Part shown: in pieces, positions 18,106 through 28,228 of the stretch
Layout: each line of letters starts with the position of its first letter
Position numbering within the stretch: position 1 is the first letter of the stretch
Assembly: GCA_022601195.1 (NCBI GenBank)
Contig: JAHZIX010000050.1
Coordinates: 1-64,000, forward strand
Source of the DNA: Deltaproteobacteria bacterium
Lineage (GTDB): Bacteria > Acidobacteriota > Thermoanaerobaculia > Multivoradales > JAHZIX01
Length of the DNA: 64,000 nt
Direction of reading: 5' to 3'
Notes under the pieces: generated by a model
The model's database searches: none
What the model was told of the DNA's origin: nothing
What the model saw: only the letters and a program-made list of their open reading frames with translations
Translations under genes and position numbers: made by a program

Positions 18106-20523
18106 ATGACAGATCTGCTGACTCAACTGCGATTCTCGTTCCGACTGCTGCGCAAGAACGCCTCGACCACCGCCCTGGCGGTGTTGGCGCTGGCGCTGGG
18201 CATTGGCCTCACGGCCGCCATGTACTCGCTGATCTACACCCTAGTGATCAAAGATCTGCCCTTCGAAGACGGCCATCGCCTCCTCCACTTGGAGCGCAGT
18301 CACCTGTCTCAGGGCATTCGCAGCATGGAGGTTACCCAACATGACTTCGTCGACTGGAAGCAGCAGCAGACCTCCTTCGAAGACCTCGCTGCCTTCGACA
18401 CCGACTCCCTCAATTTGAGTGGCGGCGACCGGACGGAGCGCTACTCCGCCGCCTTGGTGACCCCCAACTTCTTCCAGCTGATGCGGGTGCAACCGCACCT
18501 GGGCCGGGACCTCGTCGAGGCCGACGCCGAACCCGGCGCTCCGGAAGTGGCCCTGTTGGGCTACCAGCTCTGGCAGACGCGCTACGGCGGGCGCAGCGAC
18601 ATTCTTGGCACCTCCATCCGCGTCGACGGCACGCCCACCACCATCATCGGGATCATGCCCGAGGGCTTCGAATTCCCTCTAAAAGAATCCATTTGGACTC
18701 CCTTCAAGCTTCAGCTCCATGAGCTCGAACGGGGAGACGGACGCACTCTGGAAGTGATCGGTCGCCTGGCCGAGGGCCGCAGCATGGCCCAGGCCCGGGA
18801 CGAATTCTCCGGTATTGCCGCTCGTCTGGCGGAGCAATTCCCCGAATCCAACGCGGGGATCGACTCCCTCATCAAACCCTATAAAGAAGAATTCGTCGAC
18901 GAGGGCACCCGGACCCTCCTCTGGGTCATGCTCGGTGCCGTCTCCTTGGTATTGCTGATCGCCTGCGCCAACGTCGCCAACCTACTCCTCGCCCGAGCCT
19001 CCGCCCGCTCCAAAGAGCTGGCCATCCGTAGTGCCCTGGGCTCCAGCCGCGGACGGGTGATCTCTCAGCTGCTGACCGACAGCCTGCTCATCGCCCTCAT
19101 CGGCGGCACCTTGGGCCTCGTCGTCCTCCAAGGCTCCATCGCCTGGCTCAACCGGGTGATTGCGGTGCTCGATCCTCCCTTTTGGTTCCGCATCGAGATC
19201 GACGCTGGGATTCTGGCCTTCGTATTCGCCATCGCCCTGGCCAGCTCCGTTCTCGCCGGGCTCATCCCGGCCCTCCAGGCGACTCGTCCGAATCTCAACG
19301 AAATCCTCAGCGACAGCGCTCGGGGAGGCACCAGCCTCCGCCTCGGCGTCCTCAGCCGCTCCCTGGTGGTCGCCGAGATCGCCTTCGCCACAGCGTTGCT
19401 ACTGTGCGCCGGGCTGACCATCCGAACCGTCATCAACCTTCAAGACCTCGACCTCGCCTTCGAACCGAGCGGCATCCTCACGGCGAATATCTACCCCGCC
19501 GACACGGCCGTCGCCGACGAAGAAGGATTGGAGATCTTCTATCGCCGCCTGGTCGAAAACCTCGCCGCCCGCCCCGAAGTGAAGCTCGCCAGCCTCGGCA
19601 CCTCCTTGCCGACCACGGGAACGCCCCGAGGTCGATACGCCGTGGACGACGAGGTCTTCCCGGACGAAGAGGTCATGCCTCGCAGCCGCTTCTTCATGGT
19701 CACCCCGAACTACTTCGAGACCTTCCGGATTCCGGCTCAGGACGGTCGCCTTTTGGACGACCGCGACACCAGCAGCAGCCTCCCCGTGGCCCTGGTCAAT
19801 CACAGCTTCGCCGCGCGGGAATGGCCCGGTGAATCTGCCCTTGGCCGCCGCGTCCGCTTCGGCCGCGAAGAGGAAAACGACTGGCGCACGGTCGTCGGCG
19901 TGGTGCCCGACCAACTGGTCAATAGCCTAGACGACGACACCGACCTCTCCGGCGTCTACATTCCCTTCGACCAAAGCCCCCGGCGCGGTATGACCCTTGT
20001 CCTCAACGGCCAGACCGGAACCCAAAACCTCGCTCAGGCCGTCCGCGAAGAGCTTTCTAGCCTGGCCCCGGACGAGGCCCCCTTCAATGTCTACACGATG
20101 CAGGAGGTCCTCGACCTCAACACCTTTCAGAATCGTGTGCTCGGCGTCATCTTCTCGGCCTTTGCCATCGCCGCACTGCTGCTCACCGCCGTCGGCCTCT
20201 ACGGAGTCATGGCCTTCGCCGTCGGCCAGCGCACCCAGGAGATCGGCGTCCGCATGGCCTTCGGCGCCCGCCGCGATCAGGTCCTCGGTCTGGTGCTCCG
20301 CCAGGGCTTACGCCAGACCGTCATCGGCTTGGCCATGGGCTGGGTCCTCGCCTACTTCCTGGCCCGCCTCATGAGCGTCGCCCTTTACCAGGTCTCCCCT
20401 TCCGACCCCCAGTCCTACGTCGGAACCACCCTGCTCCTGGGCCTCATCGCCATGCTCGCCTGCGCCATACCCGCCCGCCGCGCCGCCATCCTCGACCCCG
20501 TGGTGGCGCTGCGCCAAAGCTGA
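18106..20523 (+). CDS. ABC transporter permease, FtsX/MacB-like (ADOP type)
   Basis: Two FtsX-like transmembrane modules with a MacB-type periplasmic domain; 805 aa. Confidence 0.92.
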   Translation: MTDLLTQLRFSFRLLRKNASTTALAVLALALGIGLTAAMYSLIYTLVIKDLPFEDGHRLLHLERSHLSQGIRSMEVTQHDFVDWKQQQTSFEDLAAFDTDSLNLSGGDRTERYSAALVTPNFFQLMRVQPHLGRDLVEADAEPGAPEVALLGYQLWQTRYGGRSDILGTSIRVDGTPTTIIGIMPEGFEFPLKESIWTPFKLQLHELERGDGRTLEVIGRLAEGRSMAQARDEFSGIAARLAEQFPESNAGIDSLIKPYKEEFVDEGTRTLLWVMLGAVSLVLLIACANVANLLLARASARSKELAIRSALGSSRGRVISQLLTDSLLIALIGGTLGLVVLQGSIAWLNRVIAVLDPPFWFRIEIDAGILAFVFAIALASSVLAGLIPALQATRPNLNEILSDSARGGTSLRLGVLSRSLVVAEIAFATALLLCAGLTIRTVINLQDLDLAFEPSGILTANIYPADTAVADEEGLEIFYRRLVENLAARPEVKLASLGTSLPTTGTPRGRYAVDDEVFPDEEVMPRSRFFMVTPNYFETFRIPAQDGRLLDDRDTSSSLPVALVNHSFAAREWPGESALGRRVRFGREEENDWRTVVGVVPDQLVNSLDDDTDLSGVYIPFDQSPRRGMTLVLNGQTGTQNLAQAVREELSSLAPDEAPFNVYTMQEVLDLNTFQNRVLGVIFSAFAIAALLLTAVGLYGVMAFAVGQRTQEIGVRMAFGARRDQVLGLVLRQGLRQTVIGLAMGWVLAYFLARLMSVALYQVSPSDPQSYVGTTLLLGLIAMLACAIPARRAAILDPVVALRQS

Positions 20524-20532
20524 CTGCCTTTG

Positions 20533-20586
20533 GAGCCCGGACCCACCCCACCTCGGCGGCCTCCGATGGTGAATGGGTCCGGGCTC
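20533..20586 (+). terminator. Putative terminator hairpin after the permease gene
   Basis: Perfect 13-bp inverted repeat GAGCCCGGACCCA (20533-20545) / TGGGTCCGGGCTC (20574-20586), followed by TGATTTGGTTTGG; loop is long (28 nt). Confidence 0.5.
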
Positions 20587-20862
20587 TGATTTGGTTTGGG
20601 GACTCTAAGTTCCGGCAGATCGCCTGTGGTTTTCGCAGCCAGGCTCTTCAGAAGAGGATTCTCTTCAGAAAAGCCTCTTCCAAGCTTCTAAAGATAGGAA
20701 TCCACCGCTTCCCGGACGAGACTCGTCATAGGAGACTCCGTTCCAGCTTGAGTTGGCAAAAGGAGCGAATCCTACGGTGACCTCTCGACGCTGTGCCTCC
20801 AAAGCAACGTTCGCCCCAGCCGTTAGCTCCCCATTTTCAAGCGGCTCACTCCATAGGGGGGT

Positions 20863-21231
20863 GAGTCGCTGGCGCGGTGAGACGTCGAACCACTAACGTA
20901 CAGGCACAGCAAGCTTCGAACCTAGCCCTGGTCTTGGCTACAGGTACGTTCATCGCCAACCCACTGACGTACTAGCTCTTCGTCAATCCTCTCTAGGTCC
21001 AGTCTAAGACCCTCATGGCAAAGCCCTTCGGGCCCTACAGCCCAGTTAGCTCTAGGCTACCTAAGCGTCAAATTCGCGACGTATAGCCGCCGAATTAACA
21101 GTATTGCCGCAATTGACACTCATATTCATTCCTCATACCCTGATGCAAGACCTTGAAGGCAAAAAAGTTGGAGAACAAAAAACAACCAGAGGATTGCTGC
21201 CTAGGCGTCAATCTTGACGTTGAAACTAAGG
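20863..21231 (+). repeat. Copy A of a ~370-bp dispersed repeat ending in an attI-like sequence (GAAACTAAG-GTTAGAGC)
   Basis: Homologous along its length to 27859-28228; 3' end also homologous to 33590-33692; abuts a cassette-like gene. Confidence 0.75.
21113..21141 (+). promoter_or_regulatory. Candidate Pc-like promoter in repeat copy A (TTGACA-N17-TACCCT)
   Basis: Perfect -35 consensus, 17-bp spacer; same position and spacing as in copy B. Confidence 0.5.
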
Positions 21232-21247
21232 TTAGAGCGATGACCTA

Positions 21248-21724
21248 ATGTTCATCGGGGATGAAAACTACAACCTGGGAAACGAAGCGATGGCGTGGGT
21301 GCTATTGCTGTACTTCCACTTGGCACAAGAAGGTGGCTTTTCGCACGCTGAGACCGTCTATGTCGACGCTAAGCGCCTCAATGGTTACGATTTCTTGAGA
21401 ACCAAGGTCGACGAAAGACACAAAATAGAAATTGATGAAGACTTGATTCGACAAGGCGCTGTAATATTCTTGATCTGCGACTTAAACGACATGATTTCAG
21501 ATCACGAAGATGATTTCCTTTCACAGGAACTCACGAAGAAAATTTTAAGATCGTACGACTGTGGAGATTTTGATTCAATTCCAGAATCTAAGGAGCTAAT
21601 TGAAACAATTCGAGCATCAGAAAGCAAGATGAACTATGAAATATACCGTGGAGTGCTCGACAAAATATACACAAAATATGTGCTTGGAGTTTTCAAGAAA
21701 ATTGCTACCGAAAAATCGCTCTAA
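21248..21724 (+). CDS. Hypothetical protein, cassette-borne
   Basis: 158 aa; bounded by G-TTAGAGC (21231) and its complement GCTCTAAC (after the ORF). Confidence 0.6.
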   Translation: MFIGDENYNLGNEAMAWVLLLYFHLAQEGGFSHAETVYVDAKRLNGYDFLRTKVDERHKIEIDEDLIRQGAVIFLICDLNDMISDHEDDFLSQELTKKILRSYDCGDFDSIPESKELIETIRASESKMNYEIYRGVLDKIYTKYVLGVFKKIATEKSL

Positions 21725-21796
21725 CAATCGCATATAGTCGGACAAATTGCTGCGCTACACTCCGCAACTTGCCGCTGATGCGGGGCGTTCGCCAGC
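21717..21796 (+). other. Candidate attC site (degenerate)
   Basis: CGCTCTAACAATCGCAT ... ATGCGGGGCGTTCGCC with complementary ends and an internal TTGCTGCG...CCGCAA pairing. Confidence 0.45.
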
Positions 21797-21838
21797 TTTG
21801 TGGACTGCAACGACTAGCTTGACTTCGGAAGCCAGCTA

Positions 21839-22360
21839 ATGAGCTCGCCAATCCTCACGACTCAGTACCTCAGGAATCGCCTCCGCTGGCCGGAGGTTAG
21901 ACGCCGAGAGACGCAGGATGGTTGCGAATTCTGTGTTCTCCCAACTGCTCCGGGATGCGAAAGCATCGATTTCGTCTTTGATCACGAGGTTCAGTGTCTG
22001 CACAGTGTCCGCTTCTTCTCGTGGAAGGCCCATGCTCACTTCGAGCAGTGGGGGTGCGAATTACGCAACATTGTTGATGCCGTACGTGAGGTTTACTCAT
22101 TCGTGCACCGGCAGCATTACCTGGCCGAAGGTCTGGATGTTACAGGGGAGTACGTTCAGTCAGACCGTGTCCGTCCAGGCGAGTCTCCGAATATGCTCGT
22201 CAAAACCGTCAAGTCTCTCCGTCGCGTGTATTTCAATCGCCCGCCGTCCCAAGAGCGAGTCAACTTCTCCAGCTACGTCGAGGAGGAGTACCATTTCGTC
22301 AGGAAGAGCTATCGGGAAGAGCTCAACCGTTTGAACCGGGAACATGGGAGCGGTAGGTGA
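21839..22360 (+). CDS. Hypothetical protein, cassette-like
   Basis: 173-aa ORF between attC-like sequences; overlapping alternative frames lower confidence. Confidence 0.4.
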   Translation: MSSPILTTQYLRNRLRWPEVRRRETQDGCEFCVLPTAPGCESIDFVFDHEVQCLHSVRFFSWKAHAHFEQWGCELRNIVDAVREVYSFVHRQHYLAEGLDVTGEYVQSDRVRPGESPNMLVKTVKSLRRVYFNRPPSQERVNFSSYVEEEYHFVRKSYREELNRLNREHGSGR

Positions 22361-22589
22361 TTCGGTGGCTGCGTTTCCGAGCAACAAGCAGATGCACGTG
22401 GACTGGAGGCCGGGTTTGCCTCGCTCGTTCGGGCATGAGCCAGTGATGCTCGTCTATTGCTGAATGAGACCGCTCCGAGGTAGCTTTCTGAACCTCCGGG
22501 ACTTGCCCCGGCGGTAGCACTCGGTCAGCCGTTCTCAAGTAATCGGTGGTCCAGAGAAATCAGGTAAGCCAATCCCCTCGAGGTGCTTC

Positions 22590-23012
22590 ATGTTCAAACG
22601 CGCACTCAGGCTCGCCGCCTTGCCGGTGCTTATTTCTCTCGTCATCACGCCGGTTCGCGTGTTCCTCGAACTGGCCGGCGTCCCCACGGTGTTCGTCTTT
22701 CCGTTGGGTTTGCTCTGGCTGGCCTTGGGGTTCGCTGTCTTCTTGGGCACGAGACTGGGCGAGGAAGAACATCCATATCTGCTCCTGCTTCTGAGTCTCG
22801 TCATCTTCTCTCCACCTTCTCGGTTCCCCGTCTTCGTAATGTGGTGGGTGGACACTACGTGGGGACTGGGCACTCACTACAACATCTTCGACAGCCGGGG
22901 GCAGGCCCTGTTCTCGCAGCTCTTCTGGGGCTCCGTCATCCAGGTGATCCCAGGCTTCTTGCTGGGATCGGTGGTACTCGGCATCAAGAGGACCCGGGCG
23001 ACCGCCGCCTAA
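22590..23012 (+). CDS. Small membrane protein, cassette-borne
   Basis: 140 aa with several hydrophobic segments; stop codon lies inside the following attC site. Confidence 0.65.
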   Translation: MFKRALRLAALPVLISLVITPVRVFLELAGVPTVFVFPLGLLWLALGFAVFLGTRLGEEEHPYLLLLLSLVIFSPPSRFPVFVMWWVDTTWGLGTHYNIFDSRGQALFSQLFWGSVIQVIPGFLLGSVVLGIKRTRATAA

Positions 23013-23129
23013 CAAGGAATTTCTGCTGTCGCGGATGGGTTGGAGGGTCACGCGGTCACTCGGCTTGCACCTCGCGACCGGTGGGAAGCATTGTAGTCGC
23101 GCAGCAGAATTCCAAAGTCTTTAGGCGGC
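23004..23129 (+). other. Integron attC recombination site
   Basis: GCCGCCTAACAAGGAATTTCTGCTG pairs with CAGCAGAATTCC...TTTAGGCGGC; the one-base difference (GGAATTTCTGCTG vs GGAATTCTGCTG) fits an attC extrahelical base. Confidence 0.75.
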
Positions 23130-23134
23130 TGGTT

Positions 23135-23854
23135 ATGAGGCACCTCGCCAAAGTACTGGGCGTCCTCTTTCTCGTATCACTGTGCGCGGTCGCACTTGCC
23201 CCGCTGTTCCTCTACCACGAGGGCCTGTCCCACATCCCGCGTGGCAACTTCGAAGCCGAAGTTCCAGCAGTCAGCGAAGTGGTGCGCTCTCTAGTCTGGG
23301 CTGAGCTCGGGGGCGAAGGCGCACCCGTTCTCGAACCGCTCAACCCGTACAGCTATTTCTCCATCGCCTTGAACCCAATCGAGCATGCCGAGGCCTCGGG
23401 CAGCCCGATCCATATGGCTTCGCCTCATCGGCTCGCCGCCCGTGCGGGTCGCACTCTCGTACCCTCGGCCCCAGAGCTAGGCGGGGGTATGGGTCGCTGG
23501 CACCTCACGAACGTCGCTGCGACGATCTGGGTCAGCCGAAACTGGTCTGCAAGTCGCGCAATCGACCACGTCGCAGGCACCGACTACTACGGCCACGGCT
23601 TCGTTGGGCTCCCGGCCGCATCGGCCGGGTACTTCGGCCTTGAGCCAACTCAGCTTTCCCCACCGCACGCTGCGATGCTCGTCGTCATTCCGAAGCGCCC
23701 AGGGCGCTTCAGCCCCTGGTGCTTCTACCATGCGAACATCGAGCAGGCATCGCGGCTAGTGGTAGGCCCATGGCCTGAGCTGAAGCCTGCGCCGCCCGAC
23801 ACTTGTCGGAGTTTCGCAGCCGCCCAACAAGAACCTACAGCGGACGCACCCTAG
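23135..23854 (+). CDS. Cassette-borne GT51-like (peptidoglycan transglycosylase family) protein, short form
   Basis: N-terminal TM; ATIWVSRNWSASRAIDHVAGTDYYGHGFVGLPAASAGYFGLEPTQLSPPHAAMLVVIPKRPGRFSPW matches the GT51 pattern (YFG...L...AAML...P..P..SP). Confidence 0.65.
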   Translation: MRHLAKVLGVLFLVSLCAVALAPLFLYHEGLSHIPRGNFEAEVPAVSEVVRSLVWAELGGEGAPVLEPLNPYSYFSIALNPIEHAEASGSPIHMASPHRLAARAGRTLVPSAPELGGGMGRWHLTNVAATIWVSRNWSASRAIDHVAGTDYYGHGFVGLPAASAGYFGLEPTQLSPPHAAMLVVIPKRPGRFSPWCFYHANIEQASRLVVGPWPELKPAPPDTCRSFAAAQQEPTADAP

Positions 23855-23961
23855 GCCTTGGTCGGTTTCGGTAGACTCAGCTCTAACGAATCTCTGGCTC
23901 GCCCCACGCTGGACGCCGGTGTCCCGCCGGGCGCGACGCTGTAGGTGCTTGTTGGGCAGCG
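23819..23961 (+). other. Integron attC recombination site
   Basis: GCCCAACAAGAACCTACAGCG vs reverse complement of CGCTGTAGGTGCTTGTTGGGC: 20 of 21 bases match. Confidence 0.8.
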
Positions 23962-23983
23962 AAGTTGAGAGAGAAAAATTCAC

Positions 23984-24403
23984 ATGTTTGAGCTTCTTCT
24001 TTTTGCAAACGCTATTTGGTTTGGCCTTGGCTTCCACCTGTTCGCGATACGCAGCAAGATCTTCGCCAAAACTCTGGTCCCGAAGGAGCATCGCGAAACA
24101 CCAGTATTCGACGTCCTGGCCGAATCAGGGAAGTTTCTGGGTGGTTTCAACTTTGCTCTCTGTGCCTTCAACCTTCTGGTGGCCTTGAAGTCGGCCGTTT
24201 TCCCTACATCAGAACAGAGGTTGGTTCTCTGCCTATTTTTTGCAATCGCACACGGATCGCAGTTCTTCTTCAACGTTCCCATAGCGATAGAGAATCGAAA
24301 AGGAAGAGGAGCATGGCGAGTAGAGGGGAAAATGCGATTTATTTTCGCCACGGACTTTGTCTTAATGGTTGCGAATGCCCTAGCCGCCGCGATATACGCA
24401 TAA
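23984..24403 (+). CDS. Small membrane protein, last cassette-like gene of the array
   Basis: 139 aa hydrophobic protein directly after an attC site; no matching attC seen downstream. Confidence 0.6.
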   Translation: MFELLLFANAIWFGLGFHLFAIRSKIFAKTLVPKEHRETPVFDVLAESGKFLGGFNFALCAFNLLVALKSAVFPTSEQRLVLCLFFAIAHGSQFFFNVPIAIENRKGRGAWRVEGKMRFIFATDFVLMVANALAAAIYA

Positions 24404-25215
24404 GGACAGGTGTTCGAAGTAATACTGGGATTTCCACCCCTTCACCTCTTGTACTATAGGGCCGCCCTGGGTCCAGTCGACACGCCGTGCCGCCTAGCTC
24501 AATCGTCTCCTCGACCGACACTCAGATGGGTATTGGAGATCGTAAAAAGATGCCCTCAACCTTCAGGACCTTCAGCTTCCAACCGGCCCAACGGCCTTGG
24601 CGACGGTCTTATAGGTGGGTTCAGCGATTAGGGTAGTAAGATACGGCTTCCTCAGCCGAGCACGCTAAACAGGCTCGGATCAGCAAGGCATATCTGAGGT
24701 CGCTGCGACCGGAGCAGATTGCGGCTTATAGCATGAACATCTCGGCTGAAAACCCAAACAATCCCTCAATCAGACCCGATAGATCTTTGCCTCAAACCAA
24801 GACCGTCACCTTGGGCTCGGCGCAAACCACTTCGGGCACCGGTGCGCCCCATTGGGCCGTTAGTTCCCATCGTCAGGCAAGGCTACCCCGCTCCTCAAAG
24901 TTTCTTTCCCTGAGGCCTTACCTTCGAACCCCAAATGGTCTCCCGGTGCCTGTGTTCGCTCGGATATAACGGTTTCTTGGCAGGCCACTGAAACCTTGTC
25001 CTGGGCTTCGTCAGCCTCCATAAAGAGCTCACCTGTATCTGGCGTTGCATCACCCAGCCATCCGGTGTGCTCTACTCCCGACTAGGCTAGACTTCTCACA
25101 AAACGAGTCACCCGCTACTTCCAACGCCCGCCGACTAGGCAAGTTCCAACAGGGCCAGCTGTTAGTAGGCGAGACAACGGAAAGTCTCCTTGGGGTGCCG
25201 AAGGGAGGAGCCTTG

Positions 25216-27051
25216 ATGGCTGAAACCAAACGGAATTTCACTACCTTTGTCGTCCACGGAGTTGGGGCGGTTCACGGTGATGGTAGTGGTCTGGACCCGG
25301 CGACACGAGATTTTGCCGAGACCTGGGCGAGCCGGGCAAAGTCCAGCCTTCGCTGGCAGCGCCGGACGATCGCAGCCGGGAGCGGGGCCTCGACCGACTA
25401 CTGGACCCTAACCGGGCCGACTTCCGAGGGTGGCCAGCATCGCATTGTCCAGTTGCAATGGGCTGACCTTTCCAGCGCCCCTCACGGTCCCTTTGCCGCC
25501 GTGACCAGCTTCTTCCTGCTCCTCTTCGGACTCCGAAGGGTCAGTCGGGCGGCGGGGCTCGCCGCAGCCGAGCAACCCTCCAGATTCTCCCGGCTTACGG
25601 ATTGGGCCCTCGGATGGATTGAAGGGCCTCTCCTCGGCCTCAACGCTCTGCTGCTTTCCGTCTTTCTGATGTACGCCTACTGGCCTTGGAAAATTGAGGC
25701 GGAGTTTGCGATGCCCCTAGCTGGCCTGTTCACCATCGCTATCGCCGGCATCGCTAGCCGTGTCTGGCAGGACCTACGAATCGCCGCCTTGCCGTGGGCA
25801 GCTCTCTCCGGAGCCTTGGCCATGGTGATGCCCCTTCTTCCCACGACATGGATGCCCTGGGTAACTGGCCATCGTTATGAGGACTACCTAAAGGTCCTGC
25901 GAAATGTCATCCAAGGGTTCTGGTTCGCTACGGTTCTCGCCGTTGCTGTAGCGACGATTTGGTGGCTCCTGACACGTTGGCGGCTGAAAAGGCCAGAGGT
26001 CAGTAGCTACGACATTCAGATTTTTACTTCTGTCCTAGCCTTGAGAATATGGGTCTTGATCATTCCCGCTCTGTGGTACCTGATTCTTCTAGGCACACCG
26101 GATCATGCTCCCTCGGAGCTTCTCACGAAGGAACAGGTCATAGAGATCAGGAATCTCTTCGTGCCTTCCCTGGCCCTCGGGTGGATCGTCATCTTGTGCA
26201 CCTTCCTCGCCCTGCTCTGGAGCGTCAAGGCATTCGAGAGAAGGACAAAGAAGGACTACGCCGAAGAGATGGGACAAGACAAGAAGCGAAGCCCGGAGGC
26301 CGCCACCAAGCAAGATCCGCCCAAGGAGAAGATTGAGGCCCGCATCTTTGCTTCGGCTCCACTCATTTGGACCCTCAACATCGTCTCCTTGGTAGCCGCC
26401 GGGATCATCCTCGGCTACGTGATCCGCGGGAGCCTTTGCCAGGACCAGCCCTTGGAGCAGCTAGGACAGCAGGAGTATCTCCGCGGCTTGGCTTGGGGCC
26501 TGACTGGGCTCTCGGCCTTGGCAGGGCTCTATTTGCAAGGTCCACTTCGCACCGCGATCGATTTTCTCCTGGACGTCACCAACTATTTCGAGACTCCGAA
26601 GGATCCCGGACGAGCAGACATCACAGCCCGTTTCCGTGCCGTGGTAGAGAATGTCCTGAGGGAGTCTTCTCCGAAGGAGTCGGTACTCTTCCTCACCCAC
26701 AGCCAAGGGTCGGTGCTGGTGGGAGACTTCCTCATGGCCCACACGAAACCAGAAGCCACTTGGGTGAGTATGGGGTCGCCCATCGGGCACCTCTATGGGG
26801 AGTATTTCCAGCGTATCTTTTGGCCAGATGGGGCACCTGAAAAGGGCCGAGATATAAGTGCTTGGTGGAATCTCTACCGGGCTCAAGACTACATCGGGAG
26901 GGACATTCCAGAGGACTTCACCGTCGTTAACCACTGCCTTGGCCCGGGGGGCCACCGAAACTACTTTGGCGACCCCAAAGTCTTCGAAAAACTGGCGCAG
27001 CAAGGCTTCCTTCCCCCTCCCGTAGGTGACAAGAAAGTCGCTGCCCCGTAA
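25216..27051 (+). CDS. Membrane protein with putative serine-hydrolase (alpha/beta hydrolase-like) motif
   Basis: Start trimmed to MAETKRNFTTFVVHGVGAVHG; several TM segments; LFLTHSQGSVLVGDFLM resembles a nucleophile elbow. Confidence 0.6.
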   Translation: MAETKRNFTTFVVHGVGAVHGDGSGLDPATRDFAETWASRAKSSLRWQRRTIAAGSGASTDYWTLTGPTSEGGQHRIVQLQWADLSSAPHGPFAAVTSFFLLLFGLRRVSRAAGLAAAEQPSRFSRLTDWALGWIEGPLLGLNALLLSVFLMYAYWPWKIEAEFAMPLAGLFTIAIAGIASRVWQDLRIAALPWAALSGALAMVMPLLPTTWMPWVTGHRYEDYLKVLRNVIQGFWFATVLAVAVATIWWLLTRWRLKRPEVSSYDIQIFTSVLALRIWVLIIPALWYLILLGTPDHAPSELLTKEQVIEIRNLFVPSLALGWIVILCTFLALLWSVKAFERRTKKDYAEEMGQDKKRSPEAATKQDPPKEKIEARIFASAPLIWTLNIVSLVAAGIILGYVIRGSLCQDQPLEQLGQQEYLRGLAWGLTGLSALAGLYLQGPLRTAIDFLLDVTNYFETPKDPGRADITARFRAVVENVLRESSPKESVLFLTHSQGSVLVGDFLMAHTKPEATWVSMGSPIGHLYGEYFQRIFWPDGAPEKGRDISAWWNLYRAQDYIGRDIPEDFTVVNHCLGPGGHRNYFGDPKVFEKLAQQGFLPPPVGDKKVAAP

Positions 27052-27208
27052 CGAAAGGGCGAGCCATTCGAAGTGGTCTCAGTTCAAACTGTCGGCGACC
27101 TGCTACGGCAGCGGTAGGAATCGACTGTCCAGGGTTTCCTGCTCCTCCACCGCGCCGACCCAAGGAGCTGCTCAGCAGAAGATCCGACTATTTCCCGGTT
27201 GCATTGAC

Positions 27209-27568
27209 ATGACAAATCGAATCTCGAACCGCCACAAACAGGCCAAGGCCAATGATCCGGATGAGCCGCCGAGGCGATTCTTCAAGAACAAGGCGGCTCG
27301 CGCCCTCCGCAGAGAACCCTTCTCCTCGGAGGTCGATGTCCAGGTGGAGAGAAATCACTCCGTGGGTTCCCTAGACAAACGAGCCTCCCGAAAACGCTCC
27401 GGAAGATGCCCGGTTTGCACGGCGACTCTTCTCAAGAATTCGAAAGGGACTCGCTACGAGCGCCGGTGCAGAGAATGTCAGGCGGTCTTTCAAAAGACAT
27501 CACCCTCAGAGATCTACGCAATCATGGCGGCGACATGGTTGATCGAGTCCTGGCCGGCGAAGGCCTGA
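27209..27568 (+). CDS. Zinc-ribbon protein whose C-terminus runs into a vapB remnant
   Basis: RCPVCTATLLKNSKGTRYERRCRECQAVFQK (CPxC...CxxC); the C-terminal codons lie in a second frame of the antitoxin remnant. Confidence 0.45.
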   Translation: MTNRISNRHKQAKANDPDEPPRRFFKNKAARALRREPFSSEVDVQVERNHSVGSLDKRASRKRSGRCPVCTATLLKNSKGTRYERRCRECQAVFQKTSPSEIYAIMAATWLIESWPAKA

Positions 27569-27870
27569 CCGTGACCCGGGCGGGCAGACCTGTGGCCGAA
27601 TTGCCGCCTCGGCCGAAGTCTGGGTTTGATGCTGCGACGCCTCTATAGCGATGGCAGCGGCTCCCGCCGGTGGATGAGGTGAGTTTCCGTGACGACGTCG
27701 ATGCACTGTTGGATTCTGCGGCTTGAATGCCGCGGGAATCCTCGACACGAACACGGTGATTCTTCTGCCACGCTTCGGTGACCTGGCTGTTCTTCCAAGG
27801 ATTCCGGCAATCACAGCGATCACGCTGGCAGAGCTATGCGTCGGGCTGCTGGTGGCTCGAGTCGCTGGCG
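27495..27870 (+). pseudogene. Degraded copy of the VapBC-like module (intact copy at 30955-31595)
   Basis: DITLRDLRNHGGDMVDRVLAGEGLTVTRAGRPVAELPPRPKSGFDAATPL-stop followed by a truncated PIN reading frame; nucleotide homology to 30961-31330. Confidence 0.8.
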
Positions 27871-28228
27871 GGATTAGACGTCGTACTACTGACCTATAGG
27901 CACACCAAGCCCTGAGCCTAGCCCTTGTCCTAGCCACCGGGTACGTTCAACACCAAGCCATTAACGCATCCCCTCTTCGTCAATCCTCTCTGGACCAAGC
28001 CTAAGTCCAACATTGCAAGGCCTTTCCGGCCCTGCCGTCCAGATGTCTCTCTGCTGCCTAGGGGTCAAACTCGCGGCGTACAGCCGCCAGCACGTCACTA
28101 TTCACGCAATTGACACTCACCTTCGATTCTCATATCCTTATGCAAAATTATGAAGATTCACGACTTAGGAAACAGAGAGTGAGCAGAGGGTAGTTGTCTA
28201 TGCGTCAGCCTTGACCTTGAAACTCAGG
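27859..28228 (+). repeat. Copy B of the dispersed repeat with attI-like 3' end
   Basis: Homologous to 20863-21231, from GAGTCGCTGGCG to GAAACTCAGG. Confidence 0.75.
28110..28138 (+). promoter_or_regulatory. Candidate Pc-like promoter in repeat copy B (TTGACA-N17-TATCCT)
   Basis: Consensus -35, 17-bp spacer, near-consensus -10. Confidence 0.55.

Noticed and set aside
22380-22460. Possible attC site after ORF 21839-22360 (AGCAACAAG...TATTGCT)
   Set aside because: Only partial complementarity and no proper R' core; too weak to call.
27026-27208. N-terminal extension of the zinc-ribbon ORF
   Set aside because: Overlaps the end of the upstream hydrolase gene; the ATG at 27209 is more plausible.
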